Shown: positions 45,201 to 54,572 of the stretch, in pieces
Position numbering within the stretch: position 1 is the first letter of the stretch
Layout of the letters: every line of letters starts with the position of its first letter
NCBI GenBank assembly: GCA_032622095.1
Contig: CP136061.1
Coordinates: 251,053,582 to 251,117,581 of the forward strand
Reading direction: 5' to 3'
Source: Siphonodentalium dalli
Lineage: Eukaryota; Mollusca; Scaphopoda; Gadilida; Siphonodentaliidae
Length of the DNA: 64,000 bases
Made by a program: the position numbers and the translations under genes
The notes under the pieces: generated by a model
What the model was told of the DNA's origin: nothing
Database searches by the model: none
The model's input: the letters and a program-made list of their open reading frames with translations, nothing else

Positions 45201-46427
45201 TAAAAATGCCACCCAGGATGAGGAAAAGGGGTCGCCCAAAAGGGGCAGGATTAACAGTTATTGGTCTTCCAAAAAAGAAAAAGAAATCAACGCCTCTGCC
45301 ATTTGTTCTCAGGTGTAACAGAGAAAAGGAAAAAGGTAAGATTTGTAGATTATGTTATTATCACATTATACTTTCATTTTAACTGATATTAATGGGCTGC
45401 TTGTCTACCTGTTACCAAAAAAGGTACCTTTTATGGATTTTTTTTTCAGAAACAAAAGCTCAAATTGTGGCAACAATCATTGGATCAAACTTGACTTTCA
45501 ACTGTCAATGTTGTTACTAGTAACACATACGGTACCAGGAATCAATAAATTTTAAGTCCTCGCATTTCTGTCAAATATATTAATTAAAGAATATAGAAGG
45601 ATAACTTTTAAATGGAAAAGGGCAACACTGTCATTTGACCCTCTCTTGAAACCAGAGATGATGGAGAACTACCTTACCAAATGTTATTCAGATCCGACAA
45701 CCCATGGCTTAGATGTATGACAGCTAGACATGCAGACAGATGGACAGAAAAACAAGAGCAAACCAGTAAATCCCACATGGCTCAAAATACATTTAATTTT
45801 GTAAAAATCAAATGCTGAATCAAGTTAGTCATAAAGCACTAAAAATTCATATGTTTTGCGAGAATCAATATGAGAATCAATAGGGTGATTCTCAACAAAT
45901 CTTAAGGCATCCCCATCCACCCATTCTTGGTTGTAATGTGGGGTGTATAATTATTTTAACAAAAGGATCTTCAGCGACATTGTTGATTACTGAGTATTAG
46001 CAATTATAACCCTTGGGCAATTACAATTAATAGTTCATGCTTGCAATTCCACACTATATCACTTTACTTTGCAGCAATCATGCGCTGGGTATTAAGCAAA
46101 GAATCAATTTCTGAAGTGGCTGAAAAGTCAAGGCTAGCAGAAACCCAGGACTTGCTGCTATCTGGGGAGATTTCTCCAAATATTTTGGAAGAGTCTGTTA
46201 TTGTTCACCAAGTCAAACCATATATGACAGTTCATGCATGGAAGGAGTTAAATACAAGAATCCAAACTCTGAAAGATGCTATTATCTGGCTCTGTTCGAC
46301 ATGCCATGGTGAACTTGAAAGGTCACCGTCAATTATGTGTGATGGGTGTCTGTGCTGGATGCATCAGGTCTGTGTTGGGCTCAAAAACACACCAAAGAAG
46401 AAATATTGGATTTGCCGTAATTGCTAG
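35984..46427 (+). CDS. MULE transposase-like protein with FAR1/FLYWCH-like, SWIM, AT-hook and PHD domains (ZSWIM3-like), 10 exons
   Basis: Ten exons with GT-AG junctions and matching phases join into 2832 nt (943 residues) without a stop. An N-terminal FAR1/FLYWCH-like zinc-binding region (about 10-120) has C65/C66, C91 and H115-N-H117. A MULE-type RNase H-fold region follows: D235 in VDATYKL, D298 in ITDKD, the C-x2-H motif C319/H322 typical of MULE transposases, and E412 in NNRVESINQ as probable third acidic residue. The SWIM finger is C518-x-C520-x9-C530-x-H532. A KRGRPKG AT-hook (about 790-796) and a PKKKKK nuclear-signal-like run (805-810) precede a C-terminal PHD finger with C900/C903, C915/C918, H923/C926 and C940/C943. 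Family knowledge: ZSWIM3-type proteins carry the first three parts; PHD fingers read histone tails and AT-hooks bind the AT minor groove. Inference: a nuclear chromatin-associated protein, either domesticated or the transposase of an intron-rich MULE. No flanking terminal repeats were found, favouring domestication. Confidence 0.88.
37340..37448 (+). CDS. Exon 2: FAR1-like region, part 2
   Basis: The acceptor is a pyrimidine-rich TTTTTTTTCTATTCCAG. It encodes the second cysteine (DCPF) and the HNH zinc ligand pair (GDHNHGTSK). The donor is AAAG|GTAATA, phase 0. Confidence 0.88.
37583..37605. repeat. Poly(G) run of 23 in intron 2
   Basis: Uninterrupted guanines between exons 2 and 3. A second homopolymer, 15 cytosines, lies in intron 5 at 42138-42152. 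Confidence 0.95.
37890..38118 (+). CDS. Exon 3: helical linker
   Basis: Acceptor CCATTTCAG; encodes HTFSHLPKQRRLQGEVKETV and following predicted helices with DLHNIASKLKG. The donor is GATG|GTAAGG, phase 1. Confidence 0.85.
38544..38888. repeat. Dispersed repeat copy 2 in intron 3
   Basis: Partner of 1-356, same orientation. It shares CATAAGAGACATCAGAAAAT and the GTCGCTCCAAACAAAT end. Confidence 0.85.
39357..39675 (+). CDS. Exon 4: first two catalytic aspartates of the MULE domain
   Basis: Acceptor ATATATTTCAG. It encodes MVDATYKLNNLHMPLYVLAV and IITDKDMTER, the strand 1 and strand 4 motifs of MULE transposases. The donor is AAAG|GTCAGT, phase 2. Confidence 0.92.
39755..40110 (+). repeat. 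Family A SINE-like repeat in intron 4
   Basis: Two bodies with CCCATATTCAAACTCGATCT and CCCATATTCGAACTCGATCT, a GACAGACAGACAGCCGG tract and the TACTATGGTATGGGTA hairpin end. Confidence 0.8.
40111..40475 (+). repeat. Family G SINE-like repeat in intron 4
   Basis: Two units share TTTCAAGGTCAAGTCGCACG-type blocks; the tail is GAACAGACAGACAGACAGAC followed by CACAGATTTCCC. Appended directly after family A. Confidence 0.65.
40505..40850 (+). repeat. Family F SINE-like repeat in intron 4
   Basis: CAAGTCGATAGCCCCACCCG, GTATCCGGGGCAAGATACAT and the CGTCCCGATCGGTCGAGAAT tail, as at 21045-21640. It ends 15 bases before exon 5. Confidence 0.85.
40865..41934 (+). CDS. Exon 5: rest of the MULE domain and the SWIM finger
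   Basis: The largest exon (1070 nt), acceptor TTTCCTTTCAG. It encodes the C-x2-H motif (IICLFHVLRSM), the probable catalytic glutamate (TNNRVESINQ) and the SWIM finger CACRFHTSMDLPCKHIF. It closes with a C-terminal helical part. The donor is ACAT|GTAAGT, phase 1. Confidence 0.95.
42953..43084 (+). CDS. Exon 6: linker
   Basis: Acceptor TTTCATGCAG; encodes PPVQTPIGETKKGMELKDKI and a short basic segment. The donor is ACAG|GTATTT, phase 1. The phase fits exons 5 and 7; no domain recognised. Confidence 0.75.
43478..43667. mobile_element. Tc1/mariner-like palindromic MITE in intron 6
   Basis: CAGTAATGCCCTA at the left and TAGGGCATTACTG at the right are flanked by TA on each side (43476-43477, 43668-43669). 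Arms of about 85 bp pair through ATTATGGGTAATTTTTC and CATAACCACA. CAGT-type ends with TA duplication suggest Tc1/mariner. Confidence 0.8.
43704..43811 (+). CDS. Exon 7: linker
   Basis: Acceptor CTTTATTGCAG; encodes GQDYIPTRNEAIDTIKEPAV, then a serine-containing stretch. The donor is CTAG|GTATAA, phase 1. No domain recognised; inferred from frame and splice fit, only 36 bases after the MITE. Confidence 0.7.
   Translation, partial: GKTIFPPGMKLLIPLRNQLWHQLLSLLTHHIVYKV
43965..44150 (+). repeat. Family C 3' end in intron 7
   Basis: ATGACAAATTTCATAATGAT and GGTACGACCTGTAGCC, followed by a (CACA)n tract, CCATGGCAATAGCTCAAACT and the AAAGTTGAGCT stem, as at the end of the 16265-18800 array. Confidence 0.8.
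44210..44580 (+). repeat. Family H-like fragment in intron 7
   Basis: Starts GTTGCCTGGCATAGTCGGGG and ends with GGACAGACAGACGG, then ATATAGATATAGATTTG, similar to the ends of the family H copies at 29712 and 32950. Confidence 0.5.
44613..44711 (+). CDS. Exon 8: linker
   Basis: Acceptor AATATTTTCAG; encodes DTASFRSRSVIDTSLQDQGQ and following acidic/serine residues. The donor is ACAG|GTATCC, phase 1. Low-complexity linker. Confidence 0.7.
45177..45335 (+). CDS. Exon 9: AT-hook and lysine-rich segment
   Basis: Acceptor ATGAATTTCAG. It encodes MRKRGRPKGAG, an AT-hook-like GRP core with basic flanks, and GLPKKKKKSTPLPF, a likely nuclear localisation signal. The donor is AAAG|GTAAGA, phase 1. Confidence 0.8.
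46075..46427 (+). CDS. Exon 10: PHD finger and stop
   Basis: Acceptor CTTTACTTTGCAG. It encodes a helical part (MRWVLSKESISEVAEKSRLA) and a Cys4-His-Cys3 PHD finger ending in YWICRNC directly before the TAG stop. Aromatic and acidic residues of the finger (IMCDGCLCWMHQVC) fit the PHD fold. Confidence 0.9.
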
Positions 46428-46594
46428 CAATAATTATACCGTTGCTGATAGTACAGTAGCAGTATACAAATTAGTATCTCACCTGAAAATTTAAATCAGA
46501 GGTCAAATGTTGAAATAAGTATAGAGAAATATCTGCTTTCTATTCGAACTGTTATGCCAAAGAAATGTGAATTTTCCACTTCCCAAAAGTATGA

Positions 46595-46691
46595 AATAAA
46601 ATGAGAGTCATTATATAAATAATTGCTAGAAATAGTGTATTGCTGCCTCCATTTATTTCACTCAGCTTGATATCAAAATGTATGAAATAAA
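46595..46691 (+). terminator. Candidate polyA signals of the MULE/SWIM/PHD gene
   Basis: AATAAA occurs at 46595-46600 and again at 46686-46691, about 170 and 260 bases after the stop codon. Either could end the transcript. Confidence 0.5.
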
Positions 46692-46816
46692 GTAATGATA
46701 TCTTATTCACTACAGCAACCTAATACGGCAGGTATTGCAATGGCTTGAAACAATGTGTCTTCTAGATATTAGTACACAATGTACATCTACAGGTGTGTTA
46801 CAGTGACAACAGTTAG

Positions 46817-47163
46817 GCTGAATTGTCGCATGTAGTGATGGTATCATGCAAAAAGACAACCATGATCTCTCAAACTTGCAAAAAGACACCTAGAATCGCA
46901 AAGTATCATTCGTCTGCAACAGTTAAACTCAATGTGGGTGGAATACCCATTCATATTCCTTTGTAATTTCACTCTAAAATCACAAAAAAATAATTATTGT
47001 AATAATAATTAACATGCGATTAATTTAAAATTAATTTTTTTAATGAGATTTTGATATGCTGGGTGACTTTTTTCAATTTTGTGAGATTCTGAGTGTCTTT
47101 TTGCACATTTAAAAGATAATAGATGTATTTTTGCACAAAACCATGCGACAATGACCTATTCAG
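46817..47163. mobile_element. Palindromic MITE
   Basis: Left arm CTGAATTGTCGCATG, then TGCAAAAAGACA; the right arm, reverse complemented, CTGAATAGGTCATTGTCGCATG (split), then TGCAAAAAGACACTCAGAAT. Arms are about 95 bp with moderate divergence. No coding content. Confidence 0.75.
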
Positions 47164-47185
47164 AAAGAGTTAGTAGTAAGCTGCT

Positions 47186-47435
47186 TTTTAGATCATGTCA
47201 TGAATCTCTACACTGGCTAACACCTGTAGATATAATATTCCACCAGTAAAAAACCAGTGAAAAAGAGTGAAGTACCCTATTAAGGAACAGATAACTAATA
47301 AATATATCCCCAAAGTTATTTTTTTGACTTTATAAGGTTCGTTGTCAAAACTAAAAAGTTTCAAGGTTTTGAACTAGTGGAATATGACCTCTATGGGGTG
47401 TTAGCCAAAATCGAGATTCATGGCATGATTTAGCT
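47186..47435. mobile_element. TIR element (MITE)
   Basis: AGATCATGTCATGAATCTCT, then TGGCTAACACCTGTAG at the left; the right end, reverse complemented, reads AAATCATGCCATGAATCTCG, then TGGCTAACACCCCATAG. TIRs are about 60 bp. Related ends appear near 26730. Confidence 0.75.
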
Positions 47436-47441
47436 GCTTTT

Positions 47442-48584
47442 GTATGTTATAAAATTGTGAATACAAACAGATTAATGATTTGAAGAAACCCTAAGATGCA
47501 ATACGACTCCTTCCAACATTGTAACTTCATTGTTTCAAACAAGGCTATGAACTTTTTGAAAGTCTCTGTCATTTAAAAAAAAACACAATATTTATATAAA
47601 GTAACTATTTCTGGTCTAACAATATTAACTTTGCATTGTAACAATAGCAATTACATTTTTCAAGTGTTCTGTGAAATACTTCTTCAATCTGCTGACCAGC
47701 TCTTTTTTTAATAATTTGATATGACATGCATTACCAAAAAGTTACATTCAAAGTGTATTGAATGCTGTTATATTGAAGAACCCCTTTAGATGCAAAGACA
47801 TTATCTTTCACATGTAGTCTAGTAGCTTGTATTATCTTGTTGCCAATTATTAAAAATTATTTGTATGATTTAAATAATCACATATCTCCCATTTTCATTT
47901 GGGTCTTGTCTGTTACAAATTATTTCTGGTGGACACTGGTGGACAGCATTTTACACGGCATTGTTTATTGTTGTGACCAATTTCAAGGATTACTTTCATA
48001 CATCTTGGGGTCAACTATTTTAGTTTTATTAAACTATTATAGTAAATTATGGATGCCAATCACAATCATTGGTTGTTTATCTCATTATACTCATACCTTT
48101 AACCACACCAGTAACCAACCACAACAACCAAAACCAATGGCTGACCGTGACCTGCAGGAGACTATTCCATCAAATGCAATTAAAATGACTGTTTTAAGGA
48201 TTTATGAAAGATGAGTATAGAAGTGACTTCCCTTAGACCAGATGCATGCAGACAGTGCAGAACAAAACTGATCGGTCTTGATGAATCCAGGATGTGGAAG
48301 ACCTGATCAAATTTTACATTTTCCAATCATTATATTCTGTAAAATATTTATAGATCTGTTTATTTCAATTATTTCAGTTACTAGTAGGCCTGATGGACAT
48401 AAAGTGCAAAAACAAAAATTGGTACATCTAAATTCTAATATAAATGCTTTTATATTAGTTGTCCCAATTTATAAATTCGATAAAAACTTATTTTTATGTC
48501 CAGTATTGCCAGTAACTTGAGTAAGTTGAGTAACCAGGTAACTCACTAACTAAAAGTAACTGTGATTATTTTTAATCAGGTTCT
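47442..48584. other. No gene recognised
   Basis: AT-rich. A 125-codon plus-strand frame at 47837-48214 has hydrophobic stretches but no known motif, no coding-like composition and no splice-consistent partner. Confidence 0.4.
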
Positions 48585-48990
48585 ACATCTACATCTACTT
48601 GATACTCCATCGCCCTCAATGTGATGAGGATTATGTGGAGGTCCAGGTGCTACCACGGCCGAGTAACTTTATAACCCTGTGGTGACTCCAGTAGCGTTCT
48701 TTAACATGCACACACCGAGGCGTGTACACGGGTCAGCCATTAATGTCCGCGCCCGATCGGACAGCGTACTGCACCCACGACAAGATATACCTGGACAAGT
48801 GTTGTAATGGGGGGAAGTCGGCATTTTGCATTCGGATCTTGATTCAGTGATCTCGAATGAGACTTTTCAGCCTGACAAACTTGGTATCTGACCGAGTTCT
48901 GATTTTTGTCAGAATACCCTGACCAGGTTGCGATCCCCGGTCCGATAGCACGAGAGACATGTACGCTACCTCTCGGCTACCGACTTCTAC
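48585..48990 (-). mobile_element. tRNA-derived SINE, minus strand
   Basis: On the minus strand the head (48920-48985) reads CGGTAGCCGAGAGGTAGCGT with an A-box-like core and a B-box-like GGGGATCGCAACC. The body contains a GGTGCAGTACGCTGTCCGAT block, and the far end carries a TAGATGTAGATGTAGAA microsatellite tail. Confidence 0.65.
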
Positions 48991-49636
48991 CAGTCTACAC
49001 TACTGTCTACAGTCTACACTCTACAGTAAATTATACACCATTATTAGTCAATTGTGTCTCTACTTATCAATATTATAGTTATAATCTATCATTAATGTGA
49101 GGCTGATCTAACTGTAATTACGAATAATTCTAATAGTAATAAGGTAGGCCTAATACAAATTAACTAAATTAAATAAATAGCAGACAGGCAGAATCACCGG
49201 TGTTACGAACTACGACGAAAATAGGAGATATTATAGAAATATTAGAATTTGGCACAGTTAAAGTTCAAATACCATACTTAATTGACGTCTGAGTATCATC
49301 CTTTTGCAATATTTGCGTTATCATAGCTGAAAAAATCTGAAATCACCACCATTTTAAAGTATTTATCTGTTTACTGCACGTGTTAACGCTCAGTTAAGTT
49401 TCGTTTCGAGTTGAAAACCGAGTTAAATTTTTTAACAGTTGAAATTTTGTGGGTGCGTCGAAAACACGGAATAATGTACGTGCCGCTAATGACGGCCTTC
49501 ATTGTATTCATTACAATGGCTGCGCCCGTGTTTATCACCTGGATTATCACCTGGATAAAGTACTTTCAATATTTTTACTTGTTTTTTACACATTTTACCC
49601 AGTATTTATAGATGTTTTACACAGTGTCTTTCAAAT

Positions 49637-49862
49637 ATGTCATCCGATGAAAATGTAAGTCTTGATGAATGTTTTATATGCGCGAAAAGGGATTTTAAGA
49701 AGGAGAAGCGGCGTTTGACTAACGAATTTGCACATGCAGTGAGAGAACTTTTCGGCGTAGACACAGCGGTTGGGTGTCCGATATGCAGAGGTTGTGGACG
49801 AAGATTGATGACATTATACGGAAATTTCGTTGAGATGAGAGATTCAATTCTCAGAAAACCAG
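49637..49862 (+). CDS. First exon of a ZAD-like double-CxxC protein (partial gene)
   Basis: The frame starts ATGTCATCCGATGAAAATG and encodes C12-x2-C15 and C47-x2-C50 (with C53), about 32 residues apart. A PICRGCGRRLMTLYGNFVEM segment then matches the helix that follows the second cysteine pair in ZAD (zinc-finger-associated) domains. ZAD proteins are usually transcription factors, or in molluscs often open-ended expanded families. The exon ends AAACCAG|GTAAGG in phase 1. A possible next exon starts at 50107 after TTTTTTTGTAG, adding only about 28 residues before a stop; I do not trust it. No C2H2 finger array was found downstream, so the gene is either very short, truncated, or broken. Confidence 0.55.
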
Positions 49863-49921
49863 GTAAGGATAATACTAGACAACACTCAACTTTTCAAGTC
49901 TCAAAAACACAGGCATTCTAA

Positions 49922-50790
49922 ACATGATAATTCATTAATTGAGTGATATAGAAGTCGCAGATTTGTCTTGTTGGTGAATTTACAATACATTACCGAAATA
50001 AAGTGAGGTTTTCGAAGAATTGGAAAAATATACCTATGGAATGTTGTAGATTGGCATCTAAGTGTAAGAGGTACCAAAAGTTTTAGTGAAAATAATTTTT
50101 TTGTAGGAATACAGTTGAGTTCAAAATGGGTGGCAACAATTTGTTGTTTCGTTCCTTCCGTGGCCTATGGCCCCGGGTGGTGGTTCCGCCAATAAAAGAG
50201 GGGTTTTTACCAAATTCCAAGCTCCTGTGGCCACCTAAACCAAGAGGGAGAAGTCTATCTTGTTGTCATCATCAATCAAGATGGGGGAACTCTATCTACC
50301 ACATAAAAACTCTTTACATTCTTGAAACCGGGTCTGATAAAACATATTATTGTTGTTGTAGTTGTAACTGTGGTCCGATATTGATCCATTTCTTCAAGGA
50401 TTGTTGAAAACTGATACAGAAGTTATAACTGGGCTTTTGAAATCTTAAATAAAAAAATACATGAGGGTGTAAAAACTATGTAGTTGTTTGTTTTTTATTT
50501 ATTTTGCTTGTTTGTTTCGTTTTTGTTTTGTAGTCCAACCAACACAAACCACTGCATACATGCCTGCTAATTTTTAACACCCCTTCGCCTGAGAGACATC
50601 TTGTTTCGTCCATTTATTCCGTTTAGTTTCGATGTTTTTGAGGCCGGGACGACAAGAAACATTTTTGTGAAGATCTAAAAAAAATACTTTCTTTTGTGTT
50701 TGTAAGTCCAATTTATATTTGACGTTGGACATTGGTTCAACATATTTTCAGTAACACCAATTGAAAAGTGATGATAAATTAGATTGTCCA
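49922..50790. other. No confident gene; possible second exon
   Basis: A 93-codon frame at 50126-50407 does not fit the phase of the preceding exon and has no motif. AATAAA-like signals occur at 50191 and 50446. Confidence 0.35.
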
Positions 50791-50794
50791 TGTT

Positions 50795-50922
50795 ATGGTT
50801 GTAACTAGTGATATTAAATTATATTGTGCATGTTGTTTTAACTAGTGATATTAAATTATATTTTGAATGTTGTAGTTGTAGCTAATGATATTAAATTATA
50901 TTGTGTATGTTGTAACTAGAAG
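50795..50922. repeat. Minisatellite, about 45-bp units
   Basis: About three copies of TGATATTAAATTATATTGTG plus a TGTTGTAACTAG-type spacer. Confidence 0.8.
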
Positions 50923-52001
50923 TCTCGAACCTGAGTAGATTGTTAATATAGTTATTAATCTGAGACATTCTGAAATGCTGCTGCACAATACATAATGCCA
51001 CAGACTGGGTCCTGGTGACCGGAAGGGTTTTTGGACGAGTCAACAGATGAAAATTTCATGCCTGGAAAAACATTAGTCGGAAATGTTACACGACAAACAA
51101 ATTGAAATTATTTCCATTGTTGATATCTCAAACAGTGATTAGTTGGGAATCGGCTTGTTCGTAGACCAAGAGTAGCATATTGTTATATTTTTTCAGTCTG
51201 AAATGGCCATCAGTTTGAATGTACCAACCTTAGGGGTGTCAGGTTGAACATTTCTAACGATTGGGAAAGCTTGGGTACCAGTAAGAAAGTTACACTCCAA
51301 GGAGGTCCTTATGCAAATAGAATGGGTTCAAATGGATTGTTCTGGTTCAAGAGGTGTGCAATTGGAAATTTCAATGTGTACACCACACCCCAACACTCTG
51401 GCCACACCCAGAACACAATACACAGGTAACCATAAAATAAGCCATACTGGAACATTAACAGTATAATCACTGACATAATCTCAATTAAACGTAGACAATA
51501 TTATGAAACTTGTTTCCTATAATACCTTCGTATCCTTTCGCTTTGGTTATATAATAATTAAAACCGTCATTGTCCTGACATCCGTAAGTCTTCTGTACAG
51601 TTTTTCCGCACAATATTGCTGAAGTAATCTGCCTGTAAAAAACACATGGGAGAATTACAATCGTATGTATAATGGCGGCCAATCACGATAGTTAAACTTA
51701 TTATAAACTTAGTATCTGAACAATTCCTAAGTGCCAACTACTCACAAACACGAAGCAGACTAGAATATGAAATTCTTGATCAATTATTGTTTTGGAAATC
51801 AATAATATTAATTTTCATGAAATAGTTGACGACTAATAATCTCAAAAGATTTAACATTTCATTATATTGAATTGAATTGAATATCTGTTTATCATATAGT
51901 GACATTGTGTTATATAGAAATGCGTATACACACACCAATAATCGCCAACAACATCGGGCCAAAAGGGCCTATAAGTCACTCTATTTACAAATAAATAGAG
52001 G
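50923..52001. other. No gene recognised
   Basis: AT-rich. Around 51685-51760 a fragment (AACTTATTATAAACTTAGTA, CAACTACTCACAAACACGAAG) matches the tandem repeat at 55876-56160. Confidence 0.4.
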
Positions 52002-52137
52002 ATATCTAGTGTTTTTTTAGTGGATACCGAAAAATACGTCATTCGTGACCGCGACAAATGTTTATTTTCGCGAGCGGCCATTTGTCGCGGTCACGAATGA
52101 CGTATTTTTCGGTATCCACTAAAAAAACACTAGATAT
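52002..52137. repeat. Perfect 59-bp-arm palindrome
   Basis: ATATCTAGTGTTTTTTTAGT to GCGACAAATG (52002-52060) is the exact reverse complement of 52079-52137. The loop is 18 bases around TTTATTTTCGCGAGCGGC. Perfect arms indicate a young insertion or active homogenisation. Confidence 0.9.
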
Positions 52138-53146
52138 TCTTTTTATTATACGCATTTCCAAAGAAATTCACCACTTACGACGTTAAATGATATCATCTTC
52201 AATCGATGCATAATTTTTGAAGCCATCAGCTGATCGATGCCTGTTCTCTCAATGCTACTTCACCATTCGCAGAATATAAAAATATAGTTCCCGTATTCTT
52301 CCCTTTATTTCCGCCATAAATATGTCGAATTTCAACATAAAATAGATTTTAATTATAACTGTATCAGTGAATATAATATAATTTAGAATATTACAATGGG
52401 TTCTTTCACTTTGACCTTCTTCAATAGTACAAACCGGAAACAGTATTGGTACTCGCAAGTGAATCGGTCGCACGCGCAAGCTAGTGTGAAAGTATATTCT
52501 TCTATATCCCCTTCTGGGTGATATCGATATTTATCTAAACGCGTTTTTTTCTATAATTCACTGTTGGGCGTATAATAAATATAATTATTTCCACCTATAA
52601 GGGCATTCTCTAGAATATTAATGACGTTTTATCCTGCGATAAAATCCCATAACACTAACTATTTTACGTGAATATGTAAGTTCATTATGGCCCTAGGGCG
52701 CTAATGGGATATGCTCGTCGTTAGCACGAGATGGCCCGACACGTCACGTGACCAAACTGTCGATGACTTTTTCGGAATTTTTTATTCTAATAAAAGCTTT
52801 TTAACGAAGAAATACCCGATTGCCATGTGTTACATAGAACACATACCTAACTAAATGGTATCCTAAGGTAAACACAGGTATATATTATTTCAATTTAAGC
52901 ATTATTACGCGAGTTATTTGGTCTCAGATGCCGGTGATACTTTGCCTAATTTCGATGTATTTTGGTCACATGATTTTTGTTTTGATCACGTGATAATTGT
53001 TTGCACACAACCCAGACGATCCATGCGTATTTTTGTAAATTAAAAAAATATCTTTTTATATATTTTGATTAAATTGTGTTAATTCAGAGATGTTGTGAAA
53101 TATTTGTTGTCGGGGTACGACACTTACATAATGATAGTGTGTGGAA
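52138..53146. other. No gene recognised
   Basis: AT-rich, no coding or repeat signal identified. Confidence 0.4.
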
Positions 53147-53341
53147 ATAATAGTAATAACATGATTTTTCGGGCATTATGGTTTCTTAACGGCCCTCCCG
53201 GAATGATTAACAGCCCTCGTGCCTATTAGCGGCCCTCGACTTCGTCTCGGGCCGCTTATAGGCCCTCTGGCTGTTAATCATTCCTATCGGGCCGTTAAGA
53301 AACCATAATGCCCTCAAAAATCATGTTATTGTTATATTATT
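53147..53341. mobile_element. Palindromic MITE, copy 1
   Basis: TAGTAATAACATGATTTTTC, then GGCATTATGGTTTCTTAACGG, pairs with the reverse complement ending ATCATGTTATTGTTATATTA. The centre is GGCCCTCGACTTCGTCTCGG. The sister copy is at 53771-53964. Confidence 0.88.
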
Positions 53342-53770
53342 ACCACTTCATGTGGCGTTCTCTAGGCCATTGATAACGTTTTTCGGGACGTTCCAAATTG
53401 CGTATTGTTACAAAAACACCTGGCCGCTGGCGGATAATGAAAAGCTCTGTTCATTATAGGCCCGCGGCCCGGCAACTGACCGGAAGTTGGATCTCGTTTA
53501 ATATCACGCGAGTAAGTCCCTTCAAACTCAGACTTACCGTGTTTATTTAAAGAAAATAATTGTAGTGGTTTAATATTTATGATTGGAAATCACGCTATAT
53601 GCATGATTGAATTATTGTTTCAAGGATAAACGTGCATATATAACTTTAGCTGCCACACTCTCATCGTTTGTCACTCGTTATCGTTTTTGTTTATTTATAT
53701 GTTCTTGGAAATATCTCTCTCTTAATCTATTTCATTATATTTCACTGGGTCAAATGTCCAAATACGTTGT

Positions 53771-53964
53771 AATAATAGTAATAACATGATCGCATCGGGC
53801 ATTATGGTTTATTAACGGCCCTCTGGAATGATTAACAGCCATCGGGCCTATTAGCGGCCCTCGATTTCGTCTCGGGCCGCTAATAGGCCCTTGGGCTGTT
53901 AATCATTCCAGCCGGGTCGTTAATAAACCACAGCGCCTTAAAAATCATGTTATTGTTATATTAT
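53771..53964. mobile_element. Palindromic MITE, copy 2
   Basis: Same structure as 53147-53341, with the shared centre GGCCCTCGATTTCGTCTCGG and the same ends, with several substitutions. Both copies are followed by a GTGGCGTT motif, hinting that flanking sequence is duplicated too. Confidence 0.88.
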
Positions 53965-54204
53965 TAATTAATTGAGTGGCGTTGTTATCAATGTCTGTCT
54001 TTCCCTAAATCCACGGAACAGGAATTTAGCAGTTATCAAATAATTGTTTGGCCATATATATAAGAGAGTTCACACAGTTGATGTGGAAATTGGCGCTACG
54101 AAGACAGTCCGTCCGGAAATTATCATATTCGTAGCACTGAAGTAAAAGATGGAGTACGTCCTCCACAGACTTTGATTGACAGAACACACATATTCGGTCG
54201 TCCA

Positions 54205-54390
54205 GGCGGGGGGGGGGGGGGGGGGGGGAGGGGCGGGGAAGGGGGGGGGGGGGGTTGGGGGTTATCGGATTTTTTTTTCAAGCACTTTCGACCCTTGTTG
54301 GAACCCACCCCCCCCCCCCCGCGTCCACATTTTTTTCCGTTTTCGGCAGTTTTTTCCGACCATTTTTTGACACCCACCCCCCTTTTAACA
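54205..54390. repeat. Extreme G-rich then C-rich low-complexity block
   Basis: A run of 21 guanines at 54208-54228, further G runs to 54266 including 14 at 54241-54254, then C runs near 54306-54320 and 54372-54382. It gives spurious glycine- and proline-rich frames on both strands. Confidence 0.9.
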
Positions 54391-54483
54391 CTAAAACAGA
54401 GATTTGCGGGGGAAAATTCACTGTAAACAGCTGTATATGAATTGCTGTGCATGCATGTTAACATGCATGTCATGGATGTTAAC

Positions 54484-54572
54484 ATTGACATGTAAATAGG
54501 AGCGAGTCATCTTGGGGTCATTCGGCCAAAAAACATGGCTGCCAGCGGCCATCTTGGATTTCAAAATTTGTA
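54484..54572 (-). repeat. Single inverted family C monomer
   Basis: CGAGTCATCTTGGGGTCATT and CATGGCTGCCAGCGGCCATC, then TTGGATTTCAAAATTT, are the reverse complement of one array unit from 16265-18800. Confidence 0.85.

Noticed and set aside
35480-47441. Terminal inverted repeats that would make the ten-exon gene an autonomous MULE
   Set aside because: By eye I found no inverted pair of 40 bases or more, and no 9-bp duplication, bracketing the gene; a systematic inverted-repeat scan is still needed.
47837-48214. 125-codon frame with hydrophobic stretches
   Set aside because: Amino acid content reflects AT-rich DNA; no family resemblance, promoter or paired exon was seen.
50107-50196. Second exon of the ZAD-like gene
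   Set aside because: The acceptor is good and the phase fits, but only about 28 unremarkable residues follow before a stop; not strong enough to annotate.
54123-54491. Proline-rich and glycine-rich frames
   Set aside because: Translations of poly(G)/poly(C) tracts.
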